Shown here: positions 9,087 through 15,754 of the stretch, in pieces
How positions within the stretch are numbered: the stretch's first letter is position 1
Layout: each line of letters begins with the position of its first letter
NCBI GenBank assembly: GCA_963836195.1
Contig: CAWIIX010000019.1
Location: 1-64,000, forward strand
DNA: 64,000 nt
From: Trebonia sp963836195
GTDB taxonomy: Bacteria > Actinomycetota > Actinomycetes > Streptosporangiales > Streptosporangiaceae
Reading direction: 5' to 3'
Made by a program: the position numbers and the translations under genes
The notes under the pieces: generated by a model
Seen by the model: the letters and a program-made list of their open reading frames with translations, nothing else
Databases searched by the model: none
What the model was told of the DNA's origin: nothing

Positions 9087-10430
9087 TTACCCCAGCTCGA
9101 CGAGCCAGTCCAGCGCGACCGCGGCCGTCCACGACTGGTGCAGCGAACCGAGCGGCGCGCCGGTCTCGGGCTGGTAGTACTCGGCGAACGTCTCGTCCCG
9201 GAGCTGGTCAATCGAGGACGACCGGAGCGAGGACGCCACCTCGCCCTCCCCCGACCGCTGAAGCGCCCAGCACAGCAGCCAGGTGAAGACCGGCCAGACC
9301 GGACCCCGCCAGTAGCAGTCGGGGTCGTAGGCGGGCGAGCACGGCGAGGTCGACGGCGGCAAAGGGAACGAAAGCGACGGGTGCCCCGCCCACCGGGGTC
9401 CCATCAGCAGCGACACCAGGCGCGACCGCATCGAGGCGGGCATGCCCCCGGCGATCAGCGGCGCGAACCCGGCGCAGGTCTCCGTCCGCAGCCACTCGCC
9501 CGTCCGCAGGTCGACGTCCACGGCCAGCCCCGACGGCTCGTCCACGTGGCAGAACACCGCCGCCCGGGCCTGGACCGCGTAGTCCTTGAGCTCGGCCGCC
9601 TCATCCGGCCTGTGCAGCGACAAAGCCAACGAGGAAAGCAAATCGGAGGCAGTGGCGAAGATAGCGGTGAAAAGCACGTCCCCGACCTGAAAGGAGCCGG
9701 TCTCGCGGAGCAGCCCGGCGTCGTAGCCGGCCGCCTTGGCCTCCTCCACCAGCCACAGGTAACGGTCGTACTCGTGATCAGTAGGACGCTGGCAGGCGTC
9801 CGACACGTGCGCCTTGTCTCGCCGGGTGTAGGCGGGCAGGCCGACCCCGACCTCCACCGCCGCGTACGGCGCGTCCCAGCGGGGCGAGTTGTCGGTGCCC
9901 GACTCCCAGCCGTGGAACAAGGTCATCAGCCCGGTCGACTTGTCCGTCCGGTCGCGGGCCAGAAACCGGTGCCAGGCCAGCAGCTTGGGGTAGATGCGCG
10001 CCGCCCACGCCCGGGTGAGCTCCGCCTCCCGACCGCCGCAGGCGGTCGCGATCGACAGGATCCGGTCGACGGCGATCGCGTGCACCGGCGGGTCGATGAT
10101 CCCGCTCGTCGCCGGGAACGACGAGGCGTCCTCGTTGTGCAGCGAGCACTCCCACTGCGCGGGACCTGGCCAGTAGCCGTCGGTGGCGGCGGCGGGGTCA
10201 AAGACAATGTGCGGCAGCAGGCCGTTGCGCCACTGCCCGGCGAACAGCGAGTCGAGCTCGAGCCGGGCGCGGGGCAGGTCGACGGTGGCCAGGCCGATCG
10301 CGTTGAACGCGGCGTCCCAGCTCCACTGATGCGGGTAGAGGGCGGGGGCGGCCTTGGTGATCAGGCCGGTGCTGTTGTCTCGGAGGGTGTACGCCGCGCG
10401 TGCGGCGATGGAGGGTGACCCAGGCATCAT
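9087..10430 (-). CDS. Glucosylglycerate/mannosylglycerate hydrolase-like (GH63)
   Basis: Glycoside hydrolase of 447 residues, the usual length of the GH63-related MGH1/glucosylglycerate hydrolases of mycobacteria and other actinomycetes. These cleave the compatible solute glucosyl- or mannosylglycerate. Landmarks are LYPHQWSWDAAFNAIGL near residue 31, the acidic HGWESGTDNSPRWD near 170, and EYYQPETGAPLGSLHQSWTA near the C-terminus, carrying the expected catalytic Asp/Glu. No signal peptide, so cytoplasmic. Two adjacent ATG codons are possible starts. Not obviously linked to the redox genes around it. Confidence 0.82.
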   Translation of the reverse strand: MMPGSPSIAARAAYTLRDNSTGLITKAAPALYPHQWSWDAAFNAIGLATVDLPRARLELDSLFAGQWRNGLLPHIVFDPAAATDGYWPGPAQWECSLHNEDASSFPATSGIIDPPVHAIAVDRILSIATACGGREAELTRAWAARIYPKLLAWHRFLARDRTDKSTGLMTLFHGWESGTDNSPRWDAPYAAVEVGVGLPAYTRRDKAHVSDACQRPTDHEYDRYLWLVEEAKAAGYDAGLLRETGSFQVGDVLFTAIFATASDLLSSLALSLHRPDEAAELKDYAVQARAAVFCHVDEPSGLAVDVDLRTGEWLRTETCAGFAPLIAGGMPASMRSRLVSLLMGPRWAGHPSLSFPLPPSTSPCSPAYDPDCYWRGPVWPVFTWLLCWALQRSGEGEVASSLRSSSIDQLRDETFAEYYQPETGAPLGSLHQSWTAAVALDWLVELG

Positions 10431-10760
10431 GGTAAATATCAGGTTTCTGAGGGTTTCGATCTTGTTAACTGCTGAGGCAGTGAGGAGCTTCGGACCAAGT
10501 GGCGCGGCCGACCAACTGACGCGTCACCAGACAGGAAGCTACCCCGGACCAGCGCACCCGCGCCATGGCCAACACGCCACAGAAGGCACACCATTAATGA
10601 AGCCGGGGGACAGCAGCCGTTACGGTCAGTTAGTAACACCGCCGCCGCCCCCGGCATTCCTCAGAGCCAGCTCAGAGGCTACGTGTACCTCGCGCTGGGC
10701 ATCATGACCGATCCTTGAGAGGGTAAGCAGAGAGCGTTTTTCTACCTTTGTGGGGTTCGC
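10431..10760. promoter_or_regulatory. Upstream region of the ferric-reductase operon with CTCAG pair
   Basis: Gene-free stretch of 330 bases. CTCAGA occurs at 10660 and 10671, 11 bases apart, about 90 bases before the GTG of the ferric-reductase-like gene. This echoes the TCTCAG repeats at 1844 and 6759. Nothing else is recognised here. Confidence 0.4.
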
Positions 10761-11402
10761 GTGACGTTGTGGTATGCCAGCCGGGCGACCGGCGTCGTGG
10801 CCCTGCTGCTGCTGACCGCGGTGATGCTGCTCGGCATCCTCGTGACCAGGCAGGGCCGGCTGCCGGGGCTGCCGAGGTTCGCGGTCTCCGGCCTGCACCG
10901 GAACCTGAGCCTGCTCGCCACCGCCTTCGTCGCGCTGCACGTGCTGACCGCGGTCGCCGACGGCTACGTGCACATCCCCCTTACCTCCGCCGTGGTCCCG
11001 CTCACCTCGTCCTACGAGCGGATCTGGCTCAGCCTCGGCGCGATCAGCCTCGACCTGACCGTGGCCCTGATCGTCACCAGCCTGCTCCGCCGGTATCTGT
11101 CCCGCCGGGCGTGGCGGGCGGTCCACCTCCTCGCGTATCTGAGCTGGCCGGTCGCCTGGATGCACTCGTTCTTCTCCAGCGGCGACCTGCAGCACGGCAT
11201 CCTCCTCGTCATCGCGCTGATCTGCGTGATCGCGGTCGCCGGGGCGGTTGTCTGGCGGCTGGCGGCCGCCGCCCGCGACGTGCCCAGGGCCGAGCGGGTC
11301 GGCCTGATCATGACCGCCGTCCACGACCGCACCAGGCGAGACCCGGCCAGACAGGCAGGCCGCCGAGCGACCGCCGACAGAGATAGGACGTCCGCCCGAT
11401 GA
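10761..11402 (+). CDS. Ferric-reductase-like transmembrane protein
   Basis: Membrane electron-transfer protein of 213 residues with six hydrophobic segments. Histidines are positioned as in ferric-reductase/NOX membrane domains: GLHRNLSLLATAFVALHVL in one helix pair, and RAVHLLAYLSWPVAWMHSFF in another. It starts at GTG and is followed by NuoF-like and ferredoxin genes. Together with ApbE this makes a recognisable actinobacterial module (known arrangement). It probably moves electrons from a soluble NAD(P)H- or ferredoxin-linked donor across the membrane. The acceptor is unknown. Confidence 0.82.
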   Translation: MTLWYASRATGVVALLLLTAVMLLGILVTRQGRLPGLPRFAVSGLHRNLSLLATAFVALHVLTAVADGYVHIPLTSAVVPLTSSYERIWLSLGAISLDLTVALIVTSLLRRYLSRRAWRAVHLLAYLSWPVAWMHSFFSSGDLQHGILLVIALICVIAVAGAVVWRLAAAARDVPRAERVGLIMTAVHDRTRRDPARQAGRRATADRDRTSAR

Positions 11403-11417
11403 CCGCCGCGACTGCGG

Positions 11418-12764
11418 GTGCCTTCCACGACGGCGCGGGCCGCGCGGCCGCTGACCAGCGACCTGCCGAGGCTGCTGCCCCCGGCCGGGGACGCTAAACG
11501 GCAGCAGGACCTGGCCGCGCACCTCGCCCGGCACGGCGGCCTGCCCTACCGCGACCGCGCGGGCACCGCGACCAGACCCGGCGCGCTGATCGGCGACATC
11601 GAGCGGTCGGGCCTGACCGGCCGCGGTGGCGGCGCCTTCCCGGTCCACCGCAAGCTCGCGGCGGTCCTCGAGGCGGCCGATCGGCGCCGCAGGACCCCGG
11701 CCGTGATCGCGAACGGCTCCGAGTCCGAGCCCGCCAGCGACAAGGACGCGACCCTGCTCTGGCTCGCACCGCACCTCGTCCTCGACGGCCTGCAGCTCGC
11801 GGCCGAGGCGCTCGGGGCGGACACCGCGATCCTGGTCACCCACGCCGACCGCGAGCACGACGTGGCCGGCCGTGTCCGCCGGGCGCTCCAGGAGCGGCTG
11901 AACGCAAGGCTCGACCGGGTCCCGGTCCAGCTCGCGGTCGCCCCCGCCCGTTTCCTCTCCGGCCAGGAGACCGCGCTGGTCAACCACCTCGGCGGCGGCC
12001 CGTCGATCCCGACCTTCATGCCGCCGAGGATCACCGAGCGCGGCCTGAACGCCAACCCGACCCTGGTGCAGAACGTGGAGACGCTCGCGCACCTGGCGCT
12101 GATAGGGCGCTACGGCCCGCGCTGGTTCCGCGAGGCCGGTACCGCCGCCGAGCCGGGCTCGATGCTGGCCACCATCCGCCGGGGCGACGGCCGGCCCAGG
12201 ATCAGCGAGGTCCCGCTCGGCCTGCCGCTGCGCGATCTGCTCGGCGAGGCGGCGCAGAACCGGGCACCGGAGTCGGCGGTGCTGCTCGGCGGCTACCACG
12301 GCACGTGGCTGCCGGCCGCCCGGGCGGCCGCGCTGACCCTGGACAACCGCTCGCTCGAGTCGGCCGGCGCGCGGGTCGGGACCGGCATCGTGATCAGCCT
12401 GCCGCCCGACCGCTGCGGCCTCGTGGAGACCGCCCGCGTCGTCCGCTACCTCGCCCTCGAGTCGGCCGGCCAGTGCGGCCCGTGCCTCAACGGCCTGCCC
12501 AGGATCGCGGCCGCCTTCGTCGAGCTGGCGACCGGCCGCCCGCGACCGCACACCGTCGATGACCTGCAGCGCTGGGCGGGCCTGGTTACCGGCCGGGGCG
12601 CCTGCCACCACCCCGACGGCACCGCCCGCTTCGTCCGCTCGGCCCTGATCACGTTCGCGGCCGAGGCCGGCCGGCACGCCCGCGGCCGCTGCTCGGCCAC
12701 CAACACCGCGCCGTACCTGCCCATCCCGGCTGCCGCCGCCCAGACCGAAGCCGACTGGATCTGA
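11418..12764 (+). CDS. NuoF-like NADH-binding/FMN flavoprotein
   Basis: Protein of 448 residues related to the 51-kDa complex I subunit. It has the GRGGGAFPVHRKL nucleotide/FMN loop, IANGSESEPASDKD, LVQNVETLAHL, and a C-terminal Fe-S region, SAGQCGPCLNG ... GACHHP. Compared with ESCGxCxPC of NuoF, the first Cys position is Ala, leaving three cysteines. The GTG start lies 15 bases after the upstream stop. An ATG overlapping that stop (11399) opens a different frame that ends about 33 codons later, so a small indel near the 5' end is possible. It likely hands electrons to the adjacent ferredoxin. Confidence 0.82.
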   Translation: MPSTTARAARPLTSDLPRLLPPAGDAKRQQDLAAHLARHGGLPYRDRAGTATRPGALIGDIERSGLTGRGGGAFPVHRKLAAVLEAADRRRRTPAVIANGSESEPASDKDATLLWLAPHLVLDGLQLAAEALGADTAILVTHADREHDVAGRVRRALQERLNARLDRVPVQLAVAPARFLSGQETALVNHLGGGPSIPTFMPPRITERGLNANPTLVQNVETLAHLALIGRYGPRWFREAGTAAEPGSMLATIRRGDGRPRISEVPLGLPLRDLLGEAAQNRAPESAVLLGGYHGTWLPAARAAALTLDNRSLESAGARVGTGIVISLPPDRCGLVETARVVRYLALESAGQCGPCLNGLPRIAAAFVELATGRPRPHTVDDLQRWAGLVTGRGACHHPDGTARFVRSALITFAAEAGRHARGRCSATNTAPYLPIPAAAAQTEADWI

Positions 12765-12768
12765 TCCC

Positions 12769-12975
12769 ATGAGCGAGCGACTCGTCGTCAACCCGATCGA
12801 CTGCAAGGCCCACGGCGCCTGCGCCGAGCTCCTGCCGGAGATGATCACCCTCGACGAATGGGGCTACCCCATCGTCGACCCCCGCCCGCTCCCGCCCGGC
12901 CTCGAACGCCACGCCCGCAAGGCCGTCAGCGCCTGCCCGACCCTGGCCCTCCGCCTGCTGCGCACCGAGGCTTAG
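12769..12975 (+). CDS. Single-cluster ferredoxin
   Basis: Small acidic electron carrier of 68 residues. The cysteine pattern CKAHGAC ... ACP, with His in place of the usual second cysteine, is typical of actinobacterial [3Fe-4S]-type or [4Fe-4S] ferredoxins. It begins 2 bases after the NuoF-like stop and is clearly the last gene of that operon. The C-terminal segment LPPGLERHARKAVSACP reappears as a degenerate fragment 2.6 kb away, on the other side of the tRNA array. Confidence 0.9.
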   Translation: MSERLVVNPIDCKAHGACAELLPEMITLDEWGYPIVDPRPLPPGLERHARKAVSACPTLALRLLRTEA

Positions 12976-13002
12976 TAAAACCCAAGATCCAAGGTCAAAC
13001 CC

Positions 13003-13030
13003 ATCATCATCCCGAACGGACCCTGGTTTC
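13003..13030 (+). repeat. Dispersed CGAACGGACC intergenic repeat, copy 1
   Basis: Core CCGAACGGACC at 13012-13022, inside ATC-rich then C-rich sequence, just after the ferredoxin gene. The core recurs at 20146, 25332, 25410 (one change), 52250, and inverted at 22352 and 62673, always between genes. Function unknown. Confidence 0.55.
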
Positions 13031-13239
13031 ACCTCCATCCGCCCAGTGCCCCCTCAATCGGCGGCGGAAATTACGTTGCATTCCTCGCGTCCTATCCCGC
13101 ATACTGATTTACATGACGCACTCTCCGAGCAGCTTCAAGCGCGAATCGTGGCACCAGCCGCGACCCGCGATCATGCGCGCGCTCGGCCACTCCCTATACC
13201 GGGAGGCTTCCGGATAGCCAGGACTACCAGGCACAACGG

Positions 13240-13284
13240 AAGCCGCCGATCGGGGTCGCACCCGACAAGGCGGCTTTTTATTTT
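13240..13284 (+). terminator. Rho-independent terminator before the tRNA array
   Basis: AAGCCGCC (13240-13247) pairs with GGCGGCTT (13269-13276), with an inner CGGG/CCCG pairing, followed by TTTTTATTTT. It ends only 3 bases before the first tRNA. Upstream, a 34-codon frame from ATG 13113 is of doubtful coding value. The rest of 12976-13239 holds only the dispersed repeat. Confidence 0.6.
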
Positions 13285-13287
13285 CCT

Positions 13288-13360
13288 TGGGGCGTAGCTC
13301 AACGGCCAGAGCACCCGCCTCCAAAGCGGACGGTTGCGAGTTCGAATCTCGCCGCCCCTG
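13288..13360 (+). tRNA. tRNA-Trp (CCA)
   Basis: First tRNA of the array. The acceptor GGGGCG pairs with CGCCCC; position 1 (T) faces T72 where canonical tRNA-Trp has A-T. D-arm GCTC/GAGC, anticodon loop CTCCAAA (anticodon 13321-13323), T-arm GCGAG TTCGAAT CTCGC. No CCA is encoded. Confidence 0.88.
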
Positions 13361-13549
13361 CGAGCCTCACGTACAGGCTTGATATTTGACATGTCCATAG
13401 CGGGAAACACACACTGACGGCGGGCATAAATGCGCCCGGCCCGTCAATTCAGCGCGGCGAAAGATAGGGCAGCTACTCCCGGGGATCACCCTGTACCGGG
13501 CGCCGCGCTTGCTGGGGATGACAGGTAAGGCACCGGACGCGCCCTGCAA

Positions 13550-13643
13550 GCGCCGTCTCGTCGGCCCGATTCCGGCCTTCTCCACCGGGACGTCGCGTAA
13601 GGGCTAGCGCCGAAGGCCCGGGGTTCGAATCCCTGGCGGCGCA
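13550..13643 (+). tRNA. tRNA-like gene, 94 nt, anticodon unresolved
   Basis: Acceptor GCGCCGT pairs with GCGGCGC, and the T-arm is CGGGG TTCGAAT CCCTG. The middle does not fold unambiguously. A CTTCTCC loop (TCT, Arg) is one reading with a mismatched stem, and the region where a variable arm would sit is too long. Could be a degenerate class II tRNA or a fusion of two. A further unassigned 7-bp paired segment (GCGCGGC/GCCGCGC) lies at about 13452-13516. Confidence 0.4.
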
Positions 13644-13644
13644 C

Positions 13645-13719
13645 GCGGGAATGAAGGGAACTGGCATACCTGACCAGCTCAAACCTGGCCGACTGAGGGT
13701 TCGAGTCCCTCTTCCCGTA
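13645..13719 (+). tRNA. tRNA-Leu (CAA), short variable loop
   Basis: Acceptor GCGGGAA/TTCCCGT, anticodon loop CTCAAAC closed by CCAG/CTGG (anticodon 13680-13682), T-arm GAGGG TTCGAGT CCCTC. Lacks the long variable arm expected of a bacterial tRNA-Leu. Confidence 0.7.
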
Positions 13720-13724
13720 CTCGA

Positions 13725-13799
13725 TGGCCATTAGGGGAATTCGGCAGACCCGCCGCGCTCTGGACGCGGAGCTTCCTGGTTCGAGGCCAGGATGGCCAG
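13725..13799 (+). tRNA. tRNA-Gln (CTG)
   Basis: Perfect acceptor TGGCCAT/ATGGCCA, anticodon arm CCGCG CTCTGGA CGCGG (anticodon 13760-13762), T-arm CCTGG TTCGAGG CCAGG, discriminator G. Confidence 0.9.
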
Positions 13800-13875
13800 C
13801 CACGCCGCCGCGCACGGTTGCGGCTCCGCCCTCGTACAGCGGATGATCCGGGTCGGCACCGGATGGCGGCTCCAC

Positions 13876-13949
13876 GTGCTCGTACTCCAACTGGAAGAGA
13901 GGCCAGGTCGAGAGCCTGGATGTTGCGGGTTCAACTCCCGCCGAGCGCA
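13876..13949 (+). tRNA. tRNA-Leu (GAG), C33 and short variable loop
   Basis: Acceptor GTGCTCG/CGAGCGC, anticodon arm CCAGG TCGAGAG CCTGG (anticodon 13910-13912), T-arm GCGGG TTCAACT CCCGC. Position 33 is C instead of the near-universal U, and there is no long variable arm. Confidence 0.7.
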
Positions 13950-14028
13950 CGCAATGCCTTTCGGATCGGCGTCCGTCAGTCTTTGGTATGGACTGGCTGC
14001 CCGGGTCGGCACCGGGGAAAGGCTCCCT

Positions 14029-14102
14029 GTGACCGTAGTGTCAGCGGTTCAGCACGCGAGCTCGCCATGCTCGCAGGGCCGGTTCGAATCCGGTCGGTCA
14101 CT
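14029..14102 (+). tRNA. tRNA-Gly (GCC), C33
   Basis: Perfect acceptor GTGACCG/CGGTCAC, anticodon arm CGAGC TCGCCAT GCTCG (anticodon 14064-14066), T-arm GCCGG TTCGAAT CCGGT. Position 33 is C. Confidence 0.82.
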
Positions 14103-14107
14103 CGCAT

Positions 14108-14180
14108 GCCGGACTAGCCCAATGGCAGAGGCGCCTGATTCAGGTTCAGGAGGTTCGCGGTTCGAGTCCGCGGTTCGGTA
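14108..14180 (+). tRNA. tRNA-Leu (CAG), short variable loop
   Basis: Acceptor GCCGGAC/GTTCGGT with G-T pairs, anticodon arm CCTGA TTCAGGT TCAGG (anticodon 14141-14143), T-arm CGCGG TTCGAGT CCGCG. Five-base variable loop. Confidence 0.75.
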
Positions 14181-14193
14181 CGAAAGGTGAAAT

Positions 14194-14276
14194 GGAGAGC
14201 GAACCGATCAGGGATCGGGACCGTTTCGAAGGCGGATCGGCGCCTTGGCGCTGGGGATCATGCCCTCCGCTCTCCG
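14194..14276 (+). tRNA. tRNA-Ser (CGA), class II
   Basis: Perfect acceptor GGAGAGC/GCTCTCC with G73, anticodon loop TTCGAAG (anticodon 14227-14229), long variable arm GGCGC CTTG GCGCT. The T-stem GGGG/CCTCC is present, but the T-loop ATCATGC lacks TTCGA, so it looks degenerate. Confidence 0.6.
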
Positions 14277-14281
14277 CTCGT

Positions 14282-14363
14282 GGAAGATGCGCGGCCGGCG
14301 CCGCAGCGGGGCTTGAACCCTCGCGACGGGTAACACCGTGGGGCTCGACACCTCCATCTTCCT
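14282..14363 (+). tRNA. tRNA-Ser (TGA), class II
   Basis: Acceptor GGAAGAT/ATCTTCC, compact D-arm GCGG/CCGC, anticodon loop CTTGAAC (anticodon 14314-14316), variable arm ACGG/CCGT, T-arm GGGG CTCGACA CCTCC (C54). The order D, anticodon, variable, T fits this strand only. Confidence 0.65.
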
Positions 14364-14403
14364 CTCCTGGCACGTCGGCGTTCTTCGGGAATGCGTCGCG
14401 GAC

Positions 14404-14477
14404 CCGGCTTCAAATGGCGGGGTAACCTCGCCAGGCCCTCAACCTGGAGTCTGCGGGTTCGACCCCCGCACGGAGCA
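14404..14477 (+). tRNA. tRNA-Glu (CTC), degenerate 5' half
   Basis: Anticodon arm CCAGG CCCTCAA CCTGG (anticodon 14438-14440, C33) and T-arm GCGGG TTCGACC CCCGC are clear. The 3' acceptor ACGGAGC pairs only partly with the 5' side, so the start is approximate. Confidence 0.5.
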
Positions 14478-14482
14478 CGCAA

Positions 14483-14557
14483 GGCCCACTAGGCAAAATG
14501 GTTAAAGCCACCTGCCTTTCAAGTAGGAGCGTCTGGGTTCGATCCCCAGGTGGGTCA
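14483..14557 (+). tRNA. tRNA-Glu (TTC)
   Basis: Acceptor GGCCCAC/GTGGGTC, anticodon arm CCTGC CTTTCAA GTAGG (anticodon 14518-14520), T-arm CTGGG TTCGATC CCCAG. Confidence 0.88.
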
Positions 14558-14558
14558 C

Positions 14559-14634
14559 AGCGGAGTGGACTGGAGGTAGGTTCCAGCCGGGCCTCATAAG
14601 CCCAGTAACGCGGGTTCGAATCCCGTCTCCGCCA
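14559..14634 (+). tRNA. tRNA with CAT anticodon (Met/fMet/Ile2)
   Basis: Acceptor AGCGGAG/CTCCGCC with an A-C mismatch at 1-72 (a feature of initiator tRNA, or decay), anticodon loop CTCATAA (14595-14597), T-arm GCGGG TTCGAAT CCCGT. One base separates it from the preceding tRNA. Confidence 0.85.
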
Positions 14635-14690
14635 CGAAGGCTCGCCGTGCGCCACGGCCGGTATTGGACGGCAAAGCGCGGCAACCTCAT

Positions 14691-14761
14691 TCTGGTGTCG
14701 TCCAACGGCAGGACGCCGCCCTGTTAAGGCGGCTATCGGGGTTCGAATCCCTGCGCCAGAG
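14691..14761 (+). tRNA. tRNA-Asn (GTT)
   Basis: Acceptor TCTGGTG/CGCCAGA, anticodon arm CCGCC CTGTTAA GGCGG (14723-14725), T-arm CGGGG TTCGAAT CCCTG, G73. Confidence 0.9.
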
Positions 14762-14786
14762 CACCTGCGCCCGCGCGGGTACTCAT

Positions 14787-14858
14787 ACTCTCGTGGTGAA
14801 ACGGATATCATGCCGGACTACGAATCCGGGGGTGGGGGTTCGACTCCCTCCGAGAGTA
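14787..14858 (+). tRNA. tRNA-Arg (ACG)
   Basis: Perfect acceptor ACTCTCG/CGAGAGT, anticodon arm CCGGA CTACGAA TCCGG (14820-14822), T-arm GGGGG TTCGACT CCCTC. A34 would normally be edited to inosine. Confidence 0.9.
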
Positions 14859-14863
14859 CGCAA

Positions 14864-14934
14864 GGTCGGCTAGCTCAGCGGAAGAGCGTCGCGTTAACGC
14901 CGCGAAGACCGGGGTTCAACTCCCTGGCTGACTA
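14864..14934 (+). tRNA. tRNA-Val (AAC)
   Basis: Acceptor GGTCGGC/GCTGACT, D-arm GCTC/GAGC, anticodon arm TCGCG TTAACGC CGCGA (14896-14898), T-arm CGGGG TTCAACT CCCTG. AAC is an uncommon bacterial Val anticodon. Confidence 0.85.
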
Positions 14935-14935
14935 C

Positions 14936-15007
14936 GGTGATTATGGTGTAAAGGCAGCATAAGGGGTTGTGGACCCCTCGGCCCGGGATCGATACCCGGT
15001 AATCACC
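14936..15007 (+). tRNA. tRNA-His (GTG)
   Basis: Extra G at -1 facing C73, the tRNA-His identity pair. Acceptor GTGATTA/TAATCAC, anticodon arm AGGGG TTGTGGA CCCCT (14969-14971), T-arm CCGGG ATCGATA CCCGG with A54. Confidence 0.88.
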
Positions 15008-15011
15008 CCAT

Positions 15012-15092
15012 GCCAGAGGTGGGCGATGGACGCCCGGCCGGCTGTAAACCGGCCGCCCTTGTGCACCCCCAGTCCGATTCTGGGCTCTGGCT
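15012..15092 (+). tRNA. tRNA-Tyr (GTA), class II
   Basis: Perfect acceptor GCCAGAG/CTCTGGC, D-arm GGGC/GCCC, anticodon arm GCCGG CTGTAAA CCGGC (15044-15046), extended variable region, T-arm CCCAG TCCGATT CTGGG. Confidence 0.88.
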
Positions 15093-15155
15093 CGCTTTCC
15101 CCGCTCCCGGGTAAGTCGCTTTCCCGGTAAGTCGCTTTCCCCGCTTCCGGTAAAG
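15092..15155 (+). repeat. Three tandem copies of a tRNA 5'-end segment
   Basis: Units beginning TCGCTTTCCC and ending in GGTAAG or GGTAAAG start at 15092, 15116 and 15132. The third runs into the 5' end of tRNA-Arg(CCG), so the first two look like partial duplications of that tRNA start. Confidence 0.5.
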
Positions 15156-15210
15156 GAGTGCCCCCGCCTCTCCGAAAGGCGGGTGCCTGGTTCGAGTCCA
15201 GGCGGAAGCA
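15143..15210 (+). tRNA. tRNA-Arg (CCG), short D-arm
   Basis: Perfect acceptor GCTTCCG/CGGAAGC, anticodon arm CGCCT CTCCGAA AGGCG (15172-15174), T-arm CCTGG TTCGAGT CCAGG. The D region is only about 15 bases. Last tRNA of the array. Confidence 0.82.
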
Positions 15211-15546
15211 CCGGTGTTTCCCGCTATGGCAGCGCTGCCCTGCCCAGCCCGCAGCCGACGTACGTGTCGAGACCCGGCGTCCGGCGGCAGCGCCTCGCCA
15301 CACTGTCCTCACCGTCACCACTGACACCAGGCTGGCCCGACATAAGGGTCAACGTGGGTACTACGGGTCGCCGGCTGCCCCCAACAGCACACGCTCACGC
15401 CCAAGGCCCGAAACCGACGCCCCAAACAGCACACGATCACGGCTCCCGCCCTGGCCGACCCGTCGGCATCCACCACAGCCGCCCCAGAACCCTCACACGC
15501 CACGCCACCCCGTGCGTATCGACGTTCGCTAGAAGCCGACCGGACC

Positions 15547-15637
15547 CGACCCAGCTCCCACCCGGCCTGGAACGCCGCGCCCGCAAGGCGGTCACCGCCT
15601 GCCGGACCCACGCCATCCGGCTCCAGCTGGCGTAGCC
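15547..15637 (+). pseudogene. Ferredoxin 3'-end remnant
   Basis: Translates as LPPGLERRARKAVTACRTHA, close to LPPGLERHARKAVSACPTLA of the intact ferredoxin at 12769. By eye 48 of 54 aligned bases match, then similarity falls away. The CP of the cluster motif is now CR and the 5' portion with the other ligands is missing. Nothing else is recognised between 15211 and 15754. Confidence 0.65.
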
Positions 15638-15754
15638 GCCCGGACGCCCACAGACCCGAAATCGGTCCTTGGTTTTGATCGCGAATGCCTGGGTCAAGAC
15701 CCCTACTGTCACAGGGAGGCACCACGCCAACACCGGGCGTCGACGGAGGTCAGG

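Noticed and set aside
14282..14363. Minus-strand reading as tRNA-Sec (8-bp acceptor GGAAGATG, TCA loop)
   Set aside because: The arm order and T-loop fit only the plus strand, as tRNA-Ser(TGA). No T-arm exists before the minus-strand 3' end.
13288..15210. CRISPR array
   Set aside because: Repeated units are tRNA arms of varying sequence and spacing, not identical repeats with unique spacers, and no cas gene is present.
13367..15327. Short minus-strand frames with SNPGPS- and RTRVTGLM-type wording
   Set aside because: These are antisense translations of tRNA genes, a familiar artefact.
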